Positions 17,234-26,797 of a DNA stretch of 64,000 bases are shown in pieces. The DNA comes from Providencia sp. R33 (GTDB lineage: Bacteria > Pseudomonadota > Gammaproteobacteria > Enterobacterales > Enterobacteriaceae). Every line of letters begins with the position of its first letter. Positions within the stretch are counted from its first letter, which is position 1. A program made the position numbers and the translations under genes. The notes under the pieces were generated by a model. The model was not told the origin of the DNA, did no database searches, and saw only the letters and a list, made by a program, of their open reading frames with translations. Location: contig NZ_CP072453.1 of NCBI RefSeq assembly GCF_019343475.1, positions 3,596,001 to 3,660,000 on the forward strand. The letters are read 5' to 3'.

Positions 17234-18287
17234 TATGACTATATTTATTGGGCCAACAAAGAAGCCTATAACAGGACAATCAAAATCGTTTTATTTAACG
17301 TATAATGTTTACGATAAAAAGAAATCACTTTATTGTTACCCTCCCAAGAGTGAATCCTTTTTTTTGTTAAAAAACATCATTTTTTACATATCCTATATAC
17401 TCACTCTTCCCTTTCATAAAGGCAAGAAAGTAGTTTACTTAACATCCAGCCGTAGTCTAATGGGATTCTTTAGGGATGCTTTAGTTATATTATATGCTAA
17501 AATATTTGGTTTCAAAATAATAAACCATCTTCACGGCGCTGATTTTTTGTCTTTTCGTAAAAAATCAAAGTTGAAACCTTTAATTGACTATGTGTATAAA
17601 AAAATTAATAAGTCTATTGTTTTATTCCCAAAAATGCGTGAACAATATGCAATGTATCCAGCGATGGAAGTTTTCGCTATTAATAATGCTACTGATTTTC
17701 AACCACTACCAAGAGTAGTATCCATTAATAGAGAAGGTCTAACAGTCGGTTATTTATCAAATATTATGTACTCCAAAGGAATATTTGATTTAATTAGTGC
17801 TGTCAACCAATTAGTTGATAACGGGTATAATATAAAGTTAATCATCGCTGGAGAAATATTAGGTGACTCTTATCTAAACTTAGAGTCAACGAAAAGTAGT
17901 TTTTTGGAAAAAATTAAAAAACCATTTATTGAATATCACGGCTCTATTGACGGAAAACAAAAGCAGCTTTTCCTACAAGAAACAGACCTATTTTGCCTTC
18001 CAACATTTTATCCTACAGAAGCTCAGCCCATATCCATAATTGAAGCTATGCTTGCAGGTTGTGTCATACTGACCACTAAACACAACTACTTACCAGAGAT
18101 GATTAATGAAAAAAATGGATATTTGATAAATAAAAATGACTCCCAGTCTCTTATTGATTCAATACAGAAAGAATATTTTTCTACTGATTATCATCGAATA
18201 TCGTCATACAACATGCAACAAGGTATTTCTGAATACTCATTCAATACATATGCAACTAATATTAACAAACATTTAAGAGAACAGTAA
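17223..18287 (+). CDS. Family 4 glycosyltransferase
   Basis: A 354-aa GT4 (GT-B fold) enzyme. The C-terminal domain shows LTVGYLSNIMYSKGIFDLI, then FCLPTFYPTEAQPISIIEAMLAG, the E-x7-E region that binds the donor nucleotide. The N-terminal part includes IINHLHGADF. The start at 17223 overlaps the previous gene. A second in-frame ATG at 17235 follows the stop directly. It is the last gene of the most AT-rich block, just before gmd. Substrate unknown. Confidence 0.85.
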   Translation: MRFNMTIFIGPTKKPITGQSKSFYLTYNVYDKKKSLYCYPPKSESFFLLKNIIFYISYILTLPFHKGKKVVYLTSSRSLMGFFRDALVILYAKIFGFKIINHLHGADFLSFRKKSKLKPLIDYVYKKINKSIVLFPKMREQYAMYPAMEVFAINNATDFQPLPRVVSINREGLTVGYLSNIMYSKGIFDLISAVNQLVDNGYNIKLIIAGEILGDSYLNLESTKSSFLEKIKKPFIEYHGSIDGKQKQLFLQETDLFCLPTFYPTEAQPISIIEAMLAGCVILTTKHNYLPEMINEKNGYLINKNDSQSLIDSIQKEYFSTDYHRISSYNMQQGISEYSFNTYATNINKHLREQ

Positions 18288-19394
18288 ATGAAGAAAGCAC
18301 TGATCACTGGCATCACTGGCCAAGATGGCTCTTACTTAGCAGAATTCCTTTTAGAGAAGGGCTATGAAGTTCATGGGTTAATTCGCCGAGCTTCATCTTT
18401 CAATACAGAAAGAATTGACTCTGTTATTAACAATAGTGATAAAATCAAATTACACTATGGTGATTTAACAGATACATCTAATCTAATTCGCCTTGTCAAA
18501 GAAATCCAACCAGATGAGATTTATAACTTAGGTGCAATGTCCCATGTGGCTGTATCTTTTGAGTCTCCTGAATATACCGCTGATGTTGATGCTATCGGTA
18601 CATTACGTTTATTAGAAGCTATTCGCATTAACGGCCTAGAAAAGAAAACTCGCTTTTATCAAGCATCAACATCAGAACTTTACGGTGAAGTTCAAGAAAT
18701 CCCACAGAAAGAAACCACACCTTTCCACCCTCGCTCACCGTATGCCGTAGCGAAAATGTACGCTTATTGGATTACTGTGAACTACCGTGAGTCATACGGC
18801 ATGTATGCTTGTAATGGTACCTTATTTAATCATGAGTCCCCGCGTCGTGGTGAAACGTTCGTTACACGTAAAATCACGCGTACTATTGCCAATATTTCAC
18901 AAGGCTTAGAGCAGTGCCTATATTTAGGTAACATGGATGCTTTACGTGATTGGGGACATGCAAAAGATTACGTTCGTATGCAATGGATGATGTTACAGCA
19001 AGATCACGCTGATGATTTCGTTATTGCTACAGGCAAACAAATTTCTGTACGTGAATTTGTACGCATGTCTGCTAAAGAGGCAGGAATTGAGCTCTCATTT
19101 AGCGGGGCTGGTGTAGAGGAAATTGCAACCGTTACTAGCGTAAATAATACACTAGCACCAAATGTAAATGTCGGTGATATCATAGTTCGCGTTAGTCCAA
19201 AATTCTTCCGCCCAGCAGAAGTTGAAACCCTTCTAGGCGATCCTTCTAAAGCAAAAGAAAAATTAGGTTGGGTACCGGAAATCACTGTGGAAGAAATGTG
19301 CTCAGAAATGGTTGCATCTGATATAGAAAAAGCAAAACAACATGCTTTACTTAAAGCAAATGGGTTTGATGTTGCTATTTCTTTAGAGAATTAA
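18288..19394 (+). CDS. gmd: GDP-mannose 4,6-dehydratase
   Basis: Converts GDP-D-mannose to GDP-4-keto-6-deoxymannose, the first step to GDP-L-fucose. The 368-aa SDR-type enzyme has GITGQDGSYLAEFLLEKGYEVHG (NADP binding), then ASTSELYGEV and SPYAVAKMYAYW with the catalytic YxxxK. It starts directly after the previous stop. Base composition rises sharply compared with the preceding genes, which suggests separate ancestry of this sugar module. Confidence 0.97.
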   Translation: MKKALITGITGQDGSYLAEFLLEKGYEVHGLIRRASSFNTERIDSVINNSDKIKLHYGDLTDTSNLIRLVKEIQPDEIYNLGAMSHVAVSFESPEYTADVDAIGTLRLLEAIRINGLEKKTRFYQASTSELYGEVQEIPQKETTPFHPRSPYAVAKMYAYWITVNYRESYGMYACNGTLFNHESPRRGETFVTRKITRTIANISQGLEQCLYLGNMDALRDWGHAKDYVRMQWMMLQQDHADDFVIATGKQISVREFVRMSAKEAGIELSFSGAGVEEIATVTSVNNTLAPNVNVGDIIVRVSPKFFRPAEVETLLGDPSKAKEKLGWVPEITVEEMCSEMVASDIEKAKQHALLKANGFDVAISLEN

Positions 19395-19404
19395 GGATCA
19401 CTCC

Positions 19405-20367
19405 GTGAAAAAAAGAGTTTTTGTTGCTGGCCATAATGGCATGGTTGGCTCAGCAATAATTAGACAATTACAAAATCGTAACGACATTGAATTAATAACA
19501 AAATCACGCCACGAGTTGGATCTCACTAGCCAAATGGCTGTTGATAGTTTCTTCGAACAAAGCAAAATTGACGAGGTCTATTTAGCAGCTGCCAAAGTTG
19601 GTGGTATCCACGCAAATAATACCTATCCAGCAGATTTCATTTATGAAAACTTAATAATGGAATGCAATATTATCCATTCTGCTCATAAACATAATGTTCA
19701 ACATTTACTATTCTTAGGTTCATCTTGTATTTATCCAAAGTTAGCAGCACAACCGATGTCTGAAGATGCACTGTTAACGGGTATTCTTGAATCAACTAAT
19801 GAGCCTTATGCTGTTGCTAAAATTGCAGGTATTAAACTTTGTGAATCGTATAATCGACAATATGGTCGTGACTACCGCAGTGTAATGCCAACTAATTTAT
19901 ATGGTGAAAACGATAATTTTCACCCAGAGAACTCACACGTTATTCCTGCGTTAATGCGCCGCTTCCATGAAGCTAAGCTGAATAATGACGAAGAGGTCGT
20001 TGTTTGGGGTACAGGAACACCTATGCGAGAGTTTCTTTATGTCGATGATATGGCAGCAGCCTCTGTCCATGTTATGGAATTAAACAAAGAAACATATCAA
20101 GCAAACACCCAACCAATGTTATCCCATATTAATGTAGGCACAGGTATCGACTGCACAATTCGTGAGATGGCTGAAACTATGGCTAATGTTGTCGGTTTCA
20201 CAGGGGATGTAATTTTTGATAGCAGCAAACCAGATGGTACTCCACGTAAATTGATGGATGTTTCCCGTTTAAATAGCATGGGATGGTCTTATTCCGTCAA
20301 TCTTGAAGAAGGACTTACCCAAACTTATCAATGGTTTCTCCAAAACCAGCAAAACTTTCGTAAGTAA
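19405..20367 (+). CDS. fcl: GDP-L-fucose synthase
   Basis: A bifunctional 3,5-epimerase and 4-reductase making GDP-L-fucose. The 320-aa protein opens RVFVAGHNGMVGSAI (dinucleotide fold) and has FLGSSCIYPKLAAQPMSED and EPYAVAKIAGIKLCESYNRQ with the catalytic YxxxK, all hallmark Fcl segments. It uses a GTG start with AAGGAT upstream. Together with gmd it points to fucose in the polysaccharide. Confidence 0.96.
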   Translation: MKKRVFVAGHNGMVGSAIIRQLQNRNDIELITKSRHELDLTSQMAVDSFFEQSKIDEVYLAAAKVGGIHANNTYPADFIYENLIMECNIIHSAHKHNVQHLLFLGSSCIYPKLAAQPMSEDALLTGILESTNEPYAVAKIAGIKLCESYNRQYGRDYRSVMPTNLYGENDNFHPENSHVIPALMRRFHEAKLNNDEEVVVWGTGTPMREFLYVDDMAAASVHVMELNKETYQANTQPMLSHINVGTGIDCTIREMAETMANVVGFTGDVIFDSSKPDGTPRKLMDVSRLNSMGWSYSVNLEEGLTQTYQWFLQNQQNFRK

Positions 20368-20381
20368 CGGATATTAATAAA

Positions 20382-20858
20382 ATGCCGCAGCGATTAGCTT
20401 TAGATACTTTTAAGACTATCGTTGCATCTACCCCTTTAGTTTCTATTGACCTGGTTATTTGTAATTCAAAAAATCAAGCATTGTTAGGGCTACGAAATAA
20501 TCGTCCCGCCCAAGGTTATTGGTTTGTACCAGGTGGGCGTATTTGCAAAGATGAAACATTTGACATCGCATTTCGGCGGTTAACGATTGATGAGCTTGGT
20601 ATCAGTTATAATATCAATGATGCAAAGTTTATTGGTCATTACCAGCATCTCTATCAAGATAATTTTTCAGAGGATAATTTTTCTACTCATTATGTCGTCT
20701 TGGGATATTTAATTAAAGAAGACCTTGATCTCAATAAATTACCTTTGGAACAACATAGAAACTATCAATGGTGGGATATCAACGAACTTCTGGATTCATC
20801 TAAAGTACACGATAATACAAAAGCCTATTTTATTAATAACCATTTAAATTTACGGTAA
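20382..20858 (+). CDS. gmm: GDP-mannose mannosyl hydrolase (Nudix)
   Basis: A 158-aa Nudix-type enzyme that hydrolyses GDP-mannose (and GDP-glucose) with inversion. PGGRICKDETFDIAFRRLT is the modified Nudix box of the Gmm/WcaH subfamily, which lacks some canonical Nudix glutamates. In colanic acid clusters the order gmd-fcl-gmm is the same. It probably balances GDP-mannose pools in fucose synthesis. Confidence 0.93.
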   Translation: MPQRLALDTFKTIVASTPLVSIDLVICNSKNQALLGLRNNRPAQGYWFVPGGRICKDETFDIAFRRLTIDELGISYNINDAKFIGHYQHLYQDNFSEDNFSTHYVVLGYLIKEDLDLNKLPLEQHRNYQWWDINELLDSSKVHDNTKAYFINNHLNLR

Positions 20859-20864
20859 ATTATT

Positions 20865-22274
20865 ATGTTATTGCCTGTTATTATGGCAGGAGGCTCAGGT
20901 AGTCGTTTATGGCCTCTTTCTCGTAGCCTATATCCAAAACAGTTTATTAGCCTAACTAGCAAAAAAACAATGTTGCAAGAAACTGCAGCGCGGTTAAAAA
21001 CGCTGCAACATCAGCCCCCTGTATTTATCTGCAACGAAGAGCATCGTTTTATTGTTGCAGAGCAATTACGGCAAGAAGATGTCAAGCACAGTGGCATCAT
21101 TTTAGAGCCCATTGGTCGAAATACAGCACCTGCTATAGCATTAGCGGCTATTAGGGCAATACAGAATGGAAATGACCCTTTATTATTAGTTTTAGCCGCA
21201 GATCATGTCATACAAAACCAAGCAGGATTTACTCATTCTATTGAAAACGCAATTGAGGCTGCTGAAGAAGGTGCTTTAATTACTTTTGGTATCATTCCAA
21301 CAACACCTGAAACTGGGTACGGCTATATTAAAAAAGGCTCCCCTGTTAATATTGCAACTTATCAAGTCGAACGCTTCGTTGAAAAACCAGATTTAACTAC
21401 CGCTGAAAGTTACCTTTCAAGCGGTGAATACCTCTGGAATAGCGGTATGTTTCTCTTCAAGGCATCCTGTTATCTCAATGAATTAAAAAAACACTGCCCC
21501 GATATTTTAAAAATATGCGAACAAGCAATTCTTAATTCACAAAATGATTTGGACTTTATTCGTATACAACCAGACATTTTTAGTGCGTGCCCTGATGACT
21601 CAATAGATTACGCTGTGATGGAAAAGGCAAACAACGTTCAAGTCGTTCCGATGGATGCAGGCTGGAGTGATGTTGGTTCTTTCAGTTCACTTTGGGAGGT
21701 TTCCCCCAAAGATACACAATCTAATGTCATTGTTGGTGACGTATTAACAGAAAATACAACAAACAGTTATATCTACTCCCAAAATAAACTCGTATCCACT
21801 GTTGGTATTGATAATTTGGTGATAGTAGAAACTAAAGATGCAGTGCTAGTCGCCAATAAAAACAACGTTCAAGATGTAAAAAGTATTGTTGCTCAATTAA
21901 AGAATGCAGGCCGTTCTGAATGCGAACAACATCGCGAAGCATACCGCCCATGGGGGACCCATGATGATATCGCTGAAGGCCAACGTTTCCATGTTAAACA
22001 TCTTAAAGTAAAACCTGGAGAAAAAACCGCCTTACAAATGCACTATCACCGAGCTGAACATTGGGTTGTGGTACAAGGGACTGCAAAAGTAACCAATGGC
22101 GATAAAACGTTCATAATTAGCGAAAATGAATCCACTTATATTCCTATTGGATCTCCTCATAGAATAGAAAATCCTGGTAAAGTTGACCTACATTTAATTG
22201 AGGTTCGCTCAGGTAATTATTTACAAGAAGACGATATCATTAGGCTAGAAGAGTATGGTAAAAACCATAACTAG
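20865..22274 (+). CDS. manC: Mannose-1-phosphate guanylyltransferase / mannose-6-phosphate isomerase
   Basis: Makes GDP-mannose from mannose-1-phosphate and GTP. The 469-aa protein has the nucleotidyltransferase signature IMAGGSGSRLWPLSRSLYPK at the N-terminus and FVEKPD further on. The C-terminal cupin domain (HVKHLKVKPGEKTALQMHYH) carries the isomerase metal site. It supplies substrate for gmd. It is six bases from gmm. Confidence 0.97.
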   Translation: MLLPVIMAGGSGSRLWPLSRSLYPKQFISLTSKKTMLQETAARLKTLQHQPPVFICNEEHRFIVAEQLRQEDVKHSGIILEPIGRNTAPAIALAAIRAIQNGNDPLLLVLAADHVIQNQAGFTHSIENAIEAAEEGALITFGIIPTTPETGYGYIKKGSPVNIATYQVERFVEKPDLTTAESYLSSGEYLWNSGMFLFKASCYLNELKKHCPDILKICEQAILNSQNDLDFIRIQPDIFSACPDDSIDYAVMEKANNVQVVPMDAGWSDVGSFSSLWEVSPKDTQSNVIVGDVLTENTTNSYIYSQNKLVSTVGIDNLVIVETKDAVLVANKNNVQDVKSIVAQLKNAGRSECEQHREAYRPWGTHDDIAEGQRFHVKHLKVKPGEKTALQMHYHRAEHWVVVQGTAKVTNGDKTFIISENESTYIPIGSPHRIENPGKVDLHLIEVRSGNYLQEDDIIRLEEYGKNHN

Positions 22275-22284
22275 CTATTACTGA

Positions 22285-23085
22285 ATGGTTTTCTACTCTT
22301 TTATAAATAACATACTTAAGTTAAACAATATGCTTAAAGATGACCTTGACTTTACTGTTATAACTGTTTGCTATAATTCTGCGAGTACAATACAAGAAAC
22401 AATATCATCTGTATTAAACCAGAAAAGAGTAACACTTGAATATATTATTATAGATGGTGCATCTACGGATGGAACCATTGATATATTGAATAATAATAAT
22501 GATAGCAGGCTGAAATACAGCTCAGAGCCTGATAAAGGTTTATATGATGCTATGAATAAAGGTATAGCTAAAGCAAAAGGAAAAATTGTAGCTATATTAA
22601 ATTCTGATGATCTGTATATAAACGATTATGTATTATCTGATGTGCTTGCTGAATTTAATCAAAACAATGCTGACCTTGTTTCTGGCAATTTATACTATTT
22701 CAATAATGACCCAAGTCTGGTCATTAGAAAATATCCTTGTGAAGATATGAACTCAAAAGCTAAGTGGAAAAAAGGAAAACAACCGCCACATCCATCCACA
22801 TTTGTAAAACTCTCGGTATATAAAGAAATAGGCTATTATCATAGTGAATTTAAAATTTCTTCCGATTATGAATTTCTTCTACGAGCTATCTTTATAAATA
22901 ACTACAAACACTCTATTCTAAATAAATATTTAGTTGCTATGCGCATGGGTGGAGAAAGCACTTCTGGCTTTAAAAGCAGATATATAGGAAGTAAGGAGGT
23001 TTATTTATCATGGAAGAAAAACAATATAGCTCCACCTTTATTTTTAATTCCTTTAAAAATAGTCAATAAATTGCTTATTAAATAA
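22285..23085 (+). CDS. Family 2 glycosyltransferase, WcaE-like
   Basis: A 266-aa GT2 enzyme with FTVITVCYNSASTIQE, IIIDGASTDGT, SEPDKGLYDAMNKGI and ILNSDDLY, the acidic metal site. The layout is like WcaE of colanic acid synthesis. Lying between manC and manB, it may transfer fucose or mannose, but this is inferred from neighbours only. Start is uncertain: ATG 22285 or ATG 22330, which begins nearer the conserved core. Neither has a clear ribosome site. Confidence 0.85.
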   Translation: MVFYSFINNILKLNNMLKDDLDFTVITVCYNSASTIQETISSVLNQKRVTLEYIIIDGASTDGTIDILNNNNDSRLKYSSEPDKGLYDAMNKGIAKAKGKIVAILNSDDLYINDYVLSDVLAEFNQNNADLVSGNLYYFNNDPSLVIRKYPCEDMNSKAKWKKGKQPPHPSTFVKLSVYKEIGYYHSEFKISSDYEFLLRAIFINNYKHSILNKYLVAMRMGGESTSGFKSRYIGSKEVYLSWKKNNIAPPLFLIPLKIVNKLLIK

Positions 23086-23152
23086 TACCTAATCTCATCG
23101 CCACTTATATCATGGTGAAAGTATCTCTCTATAAAAGTAAATTTTGATAATT

Positions 23153-24583
23153 ATGAATACCACTAAAAACATCATCCTTGATTCAGGCATACAGTTTGGT
23201 ACTAGCGGAGCCCGTGGATTAGTCTCTCAATTTACTGAAGAATCATGTGCTGCATTTACCCATGCATTTATTAATAGCATCAAAAGCAAATTTAGTTTTG
23301 ACCAAATAGCCATCGCTATAGATAATCGCCCAAGTAGTGAATTTATTGCGATTGCTTGTATAGAGGCAATAAAGCAACAAGGAATAGAACCCCTATATTA
23401 CAGTGTAATTCCAACACCTGCCCTTGCATATACTGCAATGAAAAATAATATTCCTTGCATCATGGTGACTGGTAGTCATATCCCTTTTGATAGAAATGGA
23501 CTAAAATTTTACCGCCCTGATGGTGAAATCACTAAAGTTGATGAAGTTGCTATTTTAAATAATAACTCTCAATTTGAAATTTCCAATATTACCTCTCAGC
23601 ACTTACCAATAGATACCTTAGCTACTGAAGAGTATCTCAATCGTTATTTATCTATATTTGATGAAAATCTATTAACTGGTAAACGTATTGGTATTTATGA
23701 ACATTCTAGTGCAGGCCGTGATATATACCCGATTCTATTTAAAAAACTCGGTGCTGAAGTTATTTCTCTAGAACGTAGTGACCAATTTGTTCCCATTGAT
23801 ACAGAAGCCGTGTCTGAAGAAGACAAAATAAAAGCAAGAAATTGGTCAAAATTGCACAACCTTGATGCTATTTTTTCTACTGATGGGGATGGAGATCGCC
23901 CACTTGTTGCTGATGAAAATGGTGAATGGTTACGAGGGGATATATTAGGTTTATTATGCGCATTAGAGATGAAAATAGAAGTATTAGCAGTTCCTGTGAG
24001 CTGCAATACAATCATTTCATCTCATAAAGGTTTTAAGTGTGTAAAACAAACTAAAATTGGCTCCCCATATGTTATTGAAGCATTTGTAGACTTAGCTAAA
24101 AACTATAAGAAAATTGCAGGGTTTGAAGCTAACGGCGGTTTCCTTTTAGGATCTAACATTGAAATAAATGGCAAACAATTGTCAGCACTACCAACTCGAG
24201 ATGCCATTTTACCCTTCTTAATGTTGTTATCAGCCGCAAAAGAAAAAGGTATAGCTCAATTAGTTGATTCATTGCCGAAACGCATAACCTTTAGTGATAG
24301 AATACAAAACTTCGCAACAGAAAAAAGTAAAGCTATCATTGAGAAAGCGAAAGAAAATCCAACGTGTTTATTGCAACATTTAGGTTTTGGCGATGATACT
24401 TTATTAGATCTAAATACAATTGATGGGCTAAGAATAACACTGTCAAATGGCAATATTATTCATCTAAGACCGTCAGGTAACGCCCCTGAATTAAGGTGTT
24501 ATGCTGAAGCTAGTGATCATCAGACGGCACAATTTATTGTCCAACAGTCGTTAAAAAACATTCAAACTTTCTCTGAAATTTAA
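23153..24583 (+). CDS. manB: Phosphomannomutase
   Basis: Interconverts mannose-6- and mannose-1-phosphate for GDP-mannose synthesis. It is an alpha-D-phosphohexomutase with all four loops: TGSHIPFDRNG (phosphoserine), STDGDGDRPL (metal), GFEANGGF (sugar) and RPSGNAPELR (phosphate). The phosphoserine loop has Ile where most family members have Asn (TASHNP). It differs from the CpsG/RfbK type and may belong to another subfamily. The ATG at 23153 is preferred over the TTG at 23144. The role is inferred from the adjacent manC. Confidence 0.85.
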   Translation: MNTTKNIILDSGIQFGTSGARGLVSQFTEESCAAFTHAFINSIKSKFSFDQIAIAIDNRPSSEFIAIACIEAIKQQGIEPLYYSVIPTPALAYTAMKNNIPCIMVTGSHIPFDRNGLKFYRPDGEITKVDEVAILNNNSQFEISNITSQHLPIDTLATEEYLNRYLSIFDENLLTGKRIGIYEHSSAGRDIYPILFKKLGAEVISLERSDQFVPIDTEAVSEEDKIKARNWSKLHNLDAIFSTDGDGDRPLVADENGEWLRGDILGLLCALEMKIEVLAVPVSCNTIISSHKGFKCVKQTKIGSPYVIEAFVDLAKNYKKIAGFEANGGFLLGSNIEINGKQLSALPTRDAILPFLMLLSAAKEKGIAQLVDSLPKRITFSDRIQNFATEKSKAIIEKAKENPTCLLQHLGFGDDTLLDLNTIDGLRITLSNGNIIHLRPSGNAPELRCYAEASDHQTAQFIVQQSLKNIQTFSEI

Positions 24584-24598
24584 TCTATTGGTTCACTT

Positions 24599-25765
24599 AT
24601 GAAAATAGCAATCGCAGGGACTGGCTACGTCGGTCTATCTAACGCCATGTTACTGTCACAACACCACGAAGTGGTTGCTGTGGATATCATTCCTGAAAAA
24701 GTAGCGATGTTAAACAACCACCAATCGCCAATTGTCGACACGGAGATTGAACAGTTTTTAACAGAAAAAACACTGAATTTCCGTGCCACGGAAGATAAAG
24801 TAGAAGCTTATACAGACGCACAGTATGTCATTGTTGCGACACCGACAGACTACGACCCAAAAACCAACTATTTCAATACCAAATCGGTGGAATCCGTTAT
24901 TCACGATGTGAATGAAATCAACCCAACTGCGACGATTATCGTCAAATCGACTATTCCTGTCGGTTTTACCGCACGTTTACGGGAAGAATTTGGCTACACC
25001 AACGTGATTTTCTCTCCAGAATTTCTACGTGAAGGCCGCGCATTATGGGATAACCTGCACCCATCCCGCATTGTGGTCGGTGAACGCTCTGAGCGTGCAC
25101 AAATTTTTGCCGATTTGCTGCTTGAAGGTGCCATCAAAAAAGATGTTCCCGTGTTATTTACTGATGGCACTGAAGCCGAAGCCATTAAACTGTTTGCGAA
25201 CACTTACTTAGCGATGCGCGTAGCCTACTTTAACGAGTTAGATACCTACGCAGAAAGCCGCGGTTTAAATGCACGCCAAATTATTGAAGGTGTTTCGTTA
25301 GACCCACGTATTGGTAGCCATTATAACAACCCATCATTCGGTTACGGCGGTTATTGTTTACCGAAAGACACCAAGCAATTACTGGCAAACTACGATGACG
25401 TACCGAATAACCTGATTAACGCAATTGTTGAATCTAATCGTACTCGTAAAGACTTCATCTCTGACGCAATTATTGCCAAAGCACCACGTAAAGTGGGTGT
25501 CTATCGCTTAGTGATGAAAGCAGGCTCCGATAACTTCCGCGCCTCTGCGGTGCAGGGTATTATGAAACGCATCAAGGCCAAAGGTATTGAAGTGGTGGTG
25601 TATGAGCCAGTGATGAAGGAAAGTGAATTTTTCCATTCCAAAGTGGTCAATGACTTAGCGGAATTTAAAGCTCAATGCGACATCATTTTGGCCAACCGCA
25701 TGGTGCCTGAAATTGAAGATGTGGCAGACAAAGTGTATACACGCGATTTATTTGGTAATGATTAA
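24599..25765 (+). CDS. ugd: UDP-glucose 6-dehydrogenase
   Basis: Oxidises UDP-glucose to UDP-glucuronate. The 388-aa protein has GTGYVGLSNAMLL (NAD binding), IVKSTIPVGFT, SPEFLREG and GYGGYCLPKDTKQL with the catalytic cysteine. It is richer in GC and in common codons than the flanking genes, which suggests a resident gene rather than recent cargo. UDP-GlcA may enter the O-unit or feed aminoarabinose modification of lipid A. Confidence 0.97.
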   Translation: MKIAIAGTGYVGLSNAMLLSQHHEVVAVDIIPEKVAMLNNHQSPIVDTEIEQFLTEKTLNFRATEDKVEAYTDAQYVIVATPTDYDPKTNYFNTKSVESVIHDVNEINPTATIIVKSTIPVGFTARLREEFGYTNVIFSPEFLREGRALWDNLHPSRIVVGERSERAQIFADLLLEGAIKKDVPVLFTDGTEAEAIKLFANTYLAMRVAYFNELDTYAESRGLNARQIIEGVSLDPRIGSHYNNPSFGYGGYCLPKDTKQLLANYDDVPNNLINAIVESNRTRKDFISDAIIAKAPRKVGVYRLVMKAGSDNFRASAVQGIMKRIKAKGIEVVVYEPVMKESEFFHSKVVNDLAEFKAQCDIILANRMVPEIEDVADKVYTRDLFGND

Positions 25766-25867
25766 GTCAGCTATTCCATAGCCATATCATAATATTAAAT
25801 TTTATATATTTATAATAAGTATGGCATAAATGGCACATATGTTAGATATAACATGGTTCACATATGC

Positions 25868-26797
25868 ATGAAAACTTTAATTAGCGGATCTACCGGATTT
25901 ATTGGAAAAGCAGTTCTTAAAGAATTAAAAAGTAACTATCGAATAATTACTCGAAATCATACATCTGAATTAAATGACTGTTTTACCATTCAATCTTTTA
26001 ATCAAAATACAGATTGGAATGGTGCATTTGATGATATAGATAGTATTATTCATCTTGCAGCTATTGCGCATCGTACGAAAGTAAAAACACCAAATGATGA
26101 TGAACAAAAGGAATTATGGAGTGTAAATGTCGAAGGAACGTTGCATTTCGCAAATGAGGCAGCTAAAGCGGGTGTCAAACGCTTTGTGTTTATAAGCTCC
26201 ATTGGTGTAAATGGTAATATCACACATGAAAAGCCATTCTCCCCACAAGACACACCAGCACCACATAATGAATACGCTAGATCTAAATTAGTTGCGGAGC
26301 AGGGCCTCTCTGAGATCTGTGCCAAAACAGGTATGGAACTCGTGATCATACGCCCTGTTTTAGTCTATGGTGAAAATGCACCTGGTAATTTTGCTCTTCT
26401 TTTAAAGTTGATACAAAAAATACCTATGTTACCTTTTGGGCTAACGAATAACTCACGAAGTTATATATCTGTAAAGAACTTAGCGCATTTTATTGCAATA
26501 TGCACTCAACACCCCAATGTTGCCGGTAAAATCTTTTTAGTTTCAGATGGAAGAAACCTTTCCACAAAAGAACTCACTAGCGTTATAGGTACAAGCCTAG
26601 GAAAGAATATCATTCAACTACCCGTTCCTAAGCTCCTAATGAAGACCCTATTAAGTGCCATTGGCAAGCAAGGTCTTTTTACCCAGCTTTATCAAAATTT
26701 AGAGGTCGACTCCTCAAATATGTTCAATGAACTCGGCTGGACTCCACCTTATACCATAGAGCAAACAATGAGTTACTTAGGAAACAACAAGAAATGA
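25868..26797 (+). CDS. NAD-dependent sugar epimerase/reductase, probable UDP-QuiNAc or FucNAc 4-reductase
   Basis: An extended SDR protein of about 309 aa: SGSTGFIGKAVL (cofactor binding), FISSIGVNG and NEYARSKLVAE with the catalytic YxxxK. It resembles WbpV/WreQ-type enzymes that reduce the 4-keto-6-deoxy sugar made by WbpM-type dehydratases. It overlaps the next gene, a small sugar-phosphate transferase, by 4 bp, and a WbpM-like gene follows. That grouping is the main evidence. The open frame starts at 25853, but ATG 25868 fits the family. QuiNAc versus FucNAc cannot be decided. Confidence 0.8.
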   Translation: MKTLISGSTGFIGKAVLKELKSNYRIITRNHTSELNDCFTIQSFNQNTDWNGAFDDIDSIIHLAAIAHRTKVKTPNDDEQKELWSVNVEGTLHFANEAAKAGVKRFVFISSIGVNGNITHEKPFSPQDTPAPHNEYARSKLVAEQGLSEICAKTGMELVIIRPVLVYGENAPGNFALLLKLIQKIPMLPFGLTNNSRSYISVKNLAHFIAICTQHPNVAGKIFLVSDGRNLSTKELTSVIGTSLGKNIIQLPVPKLLMKTLLSAIGKQGLFTQLYQNLEVDSSNMFNELGWTPPYTIEQTMSYLGNNKK

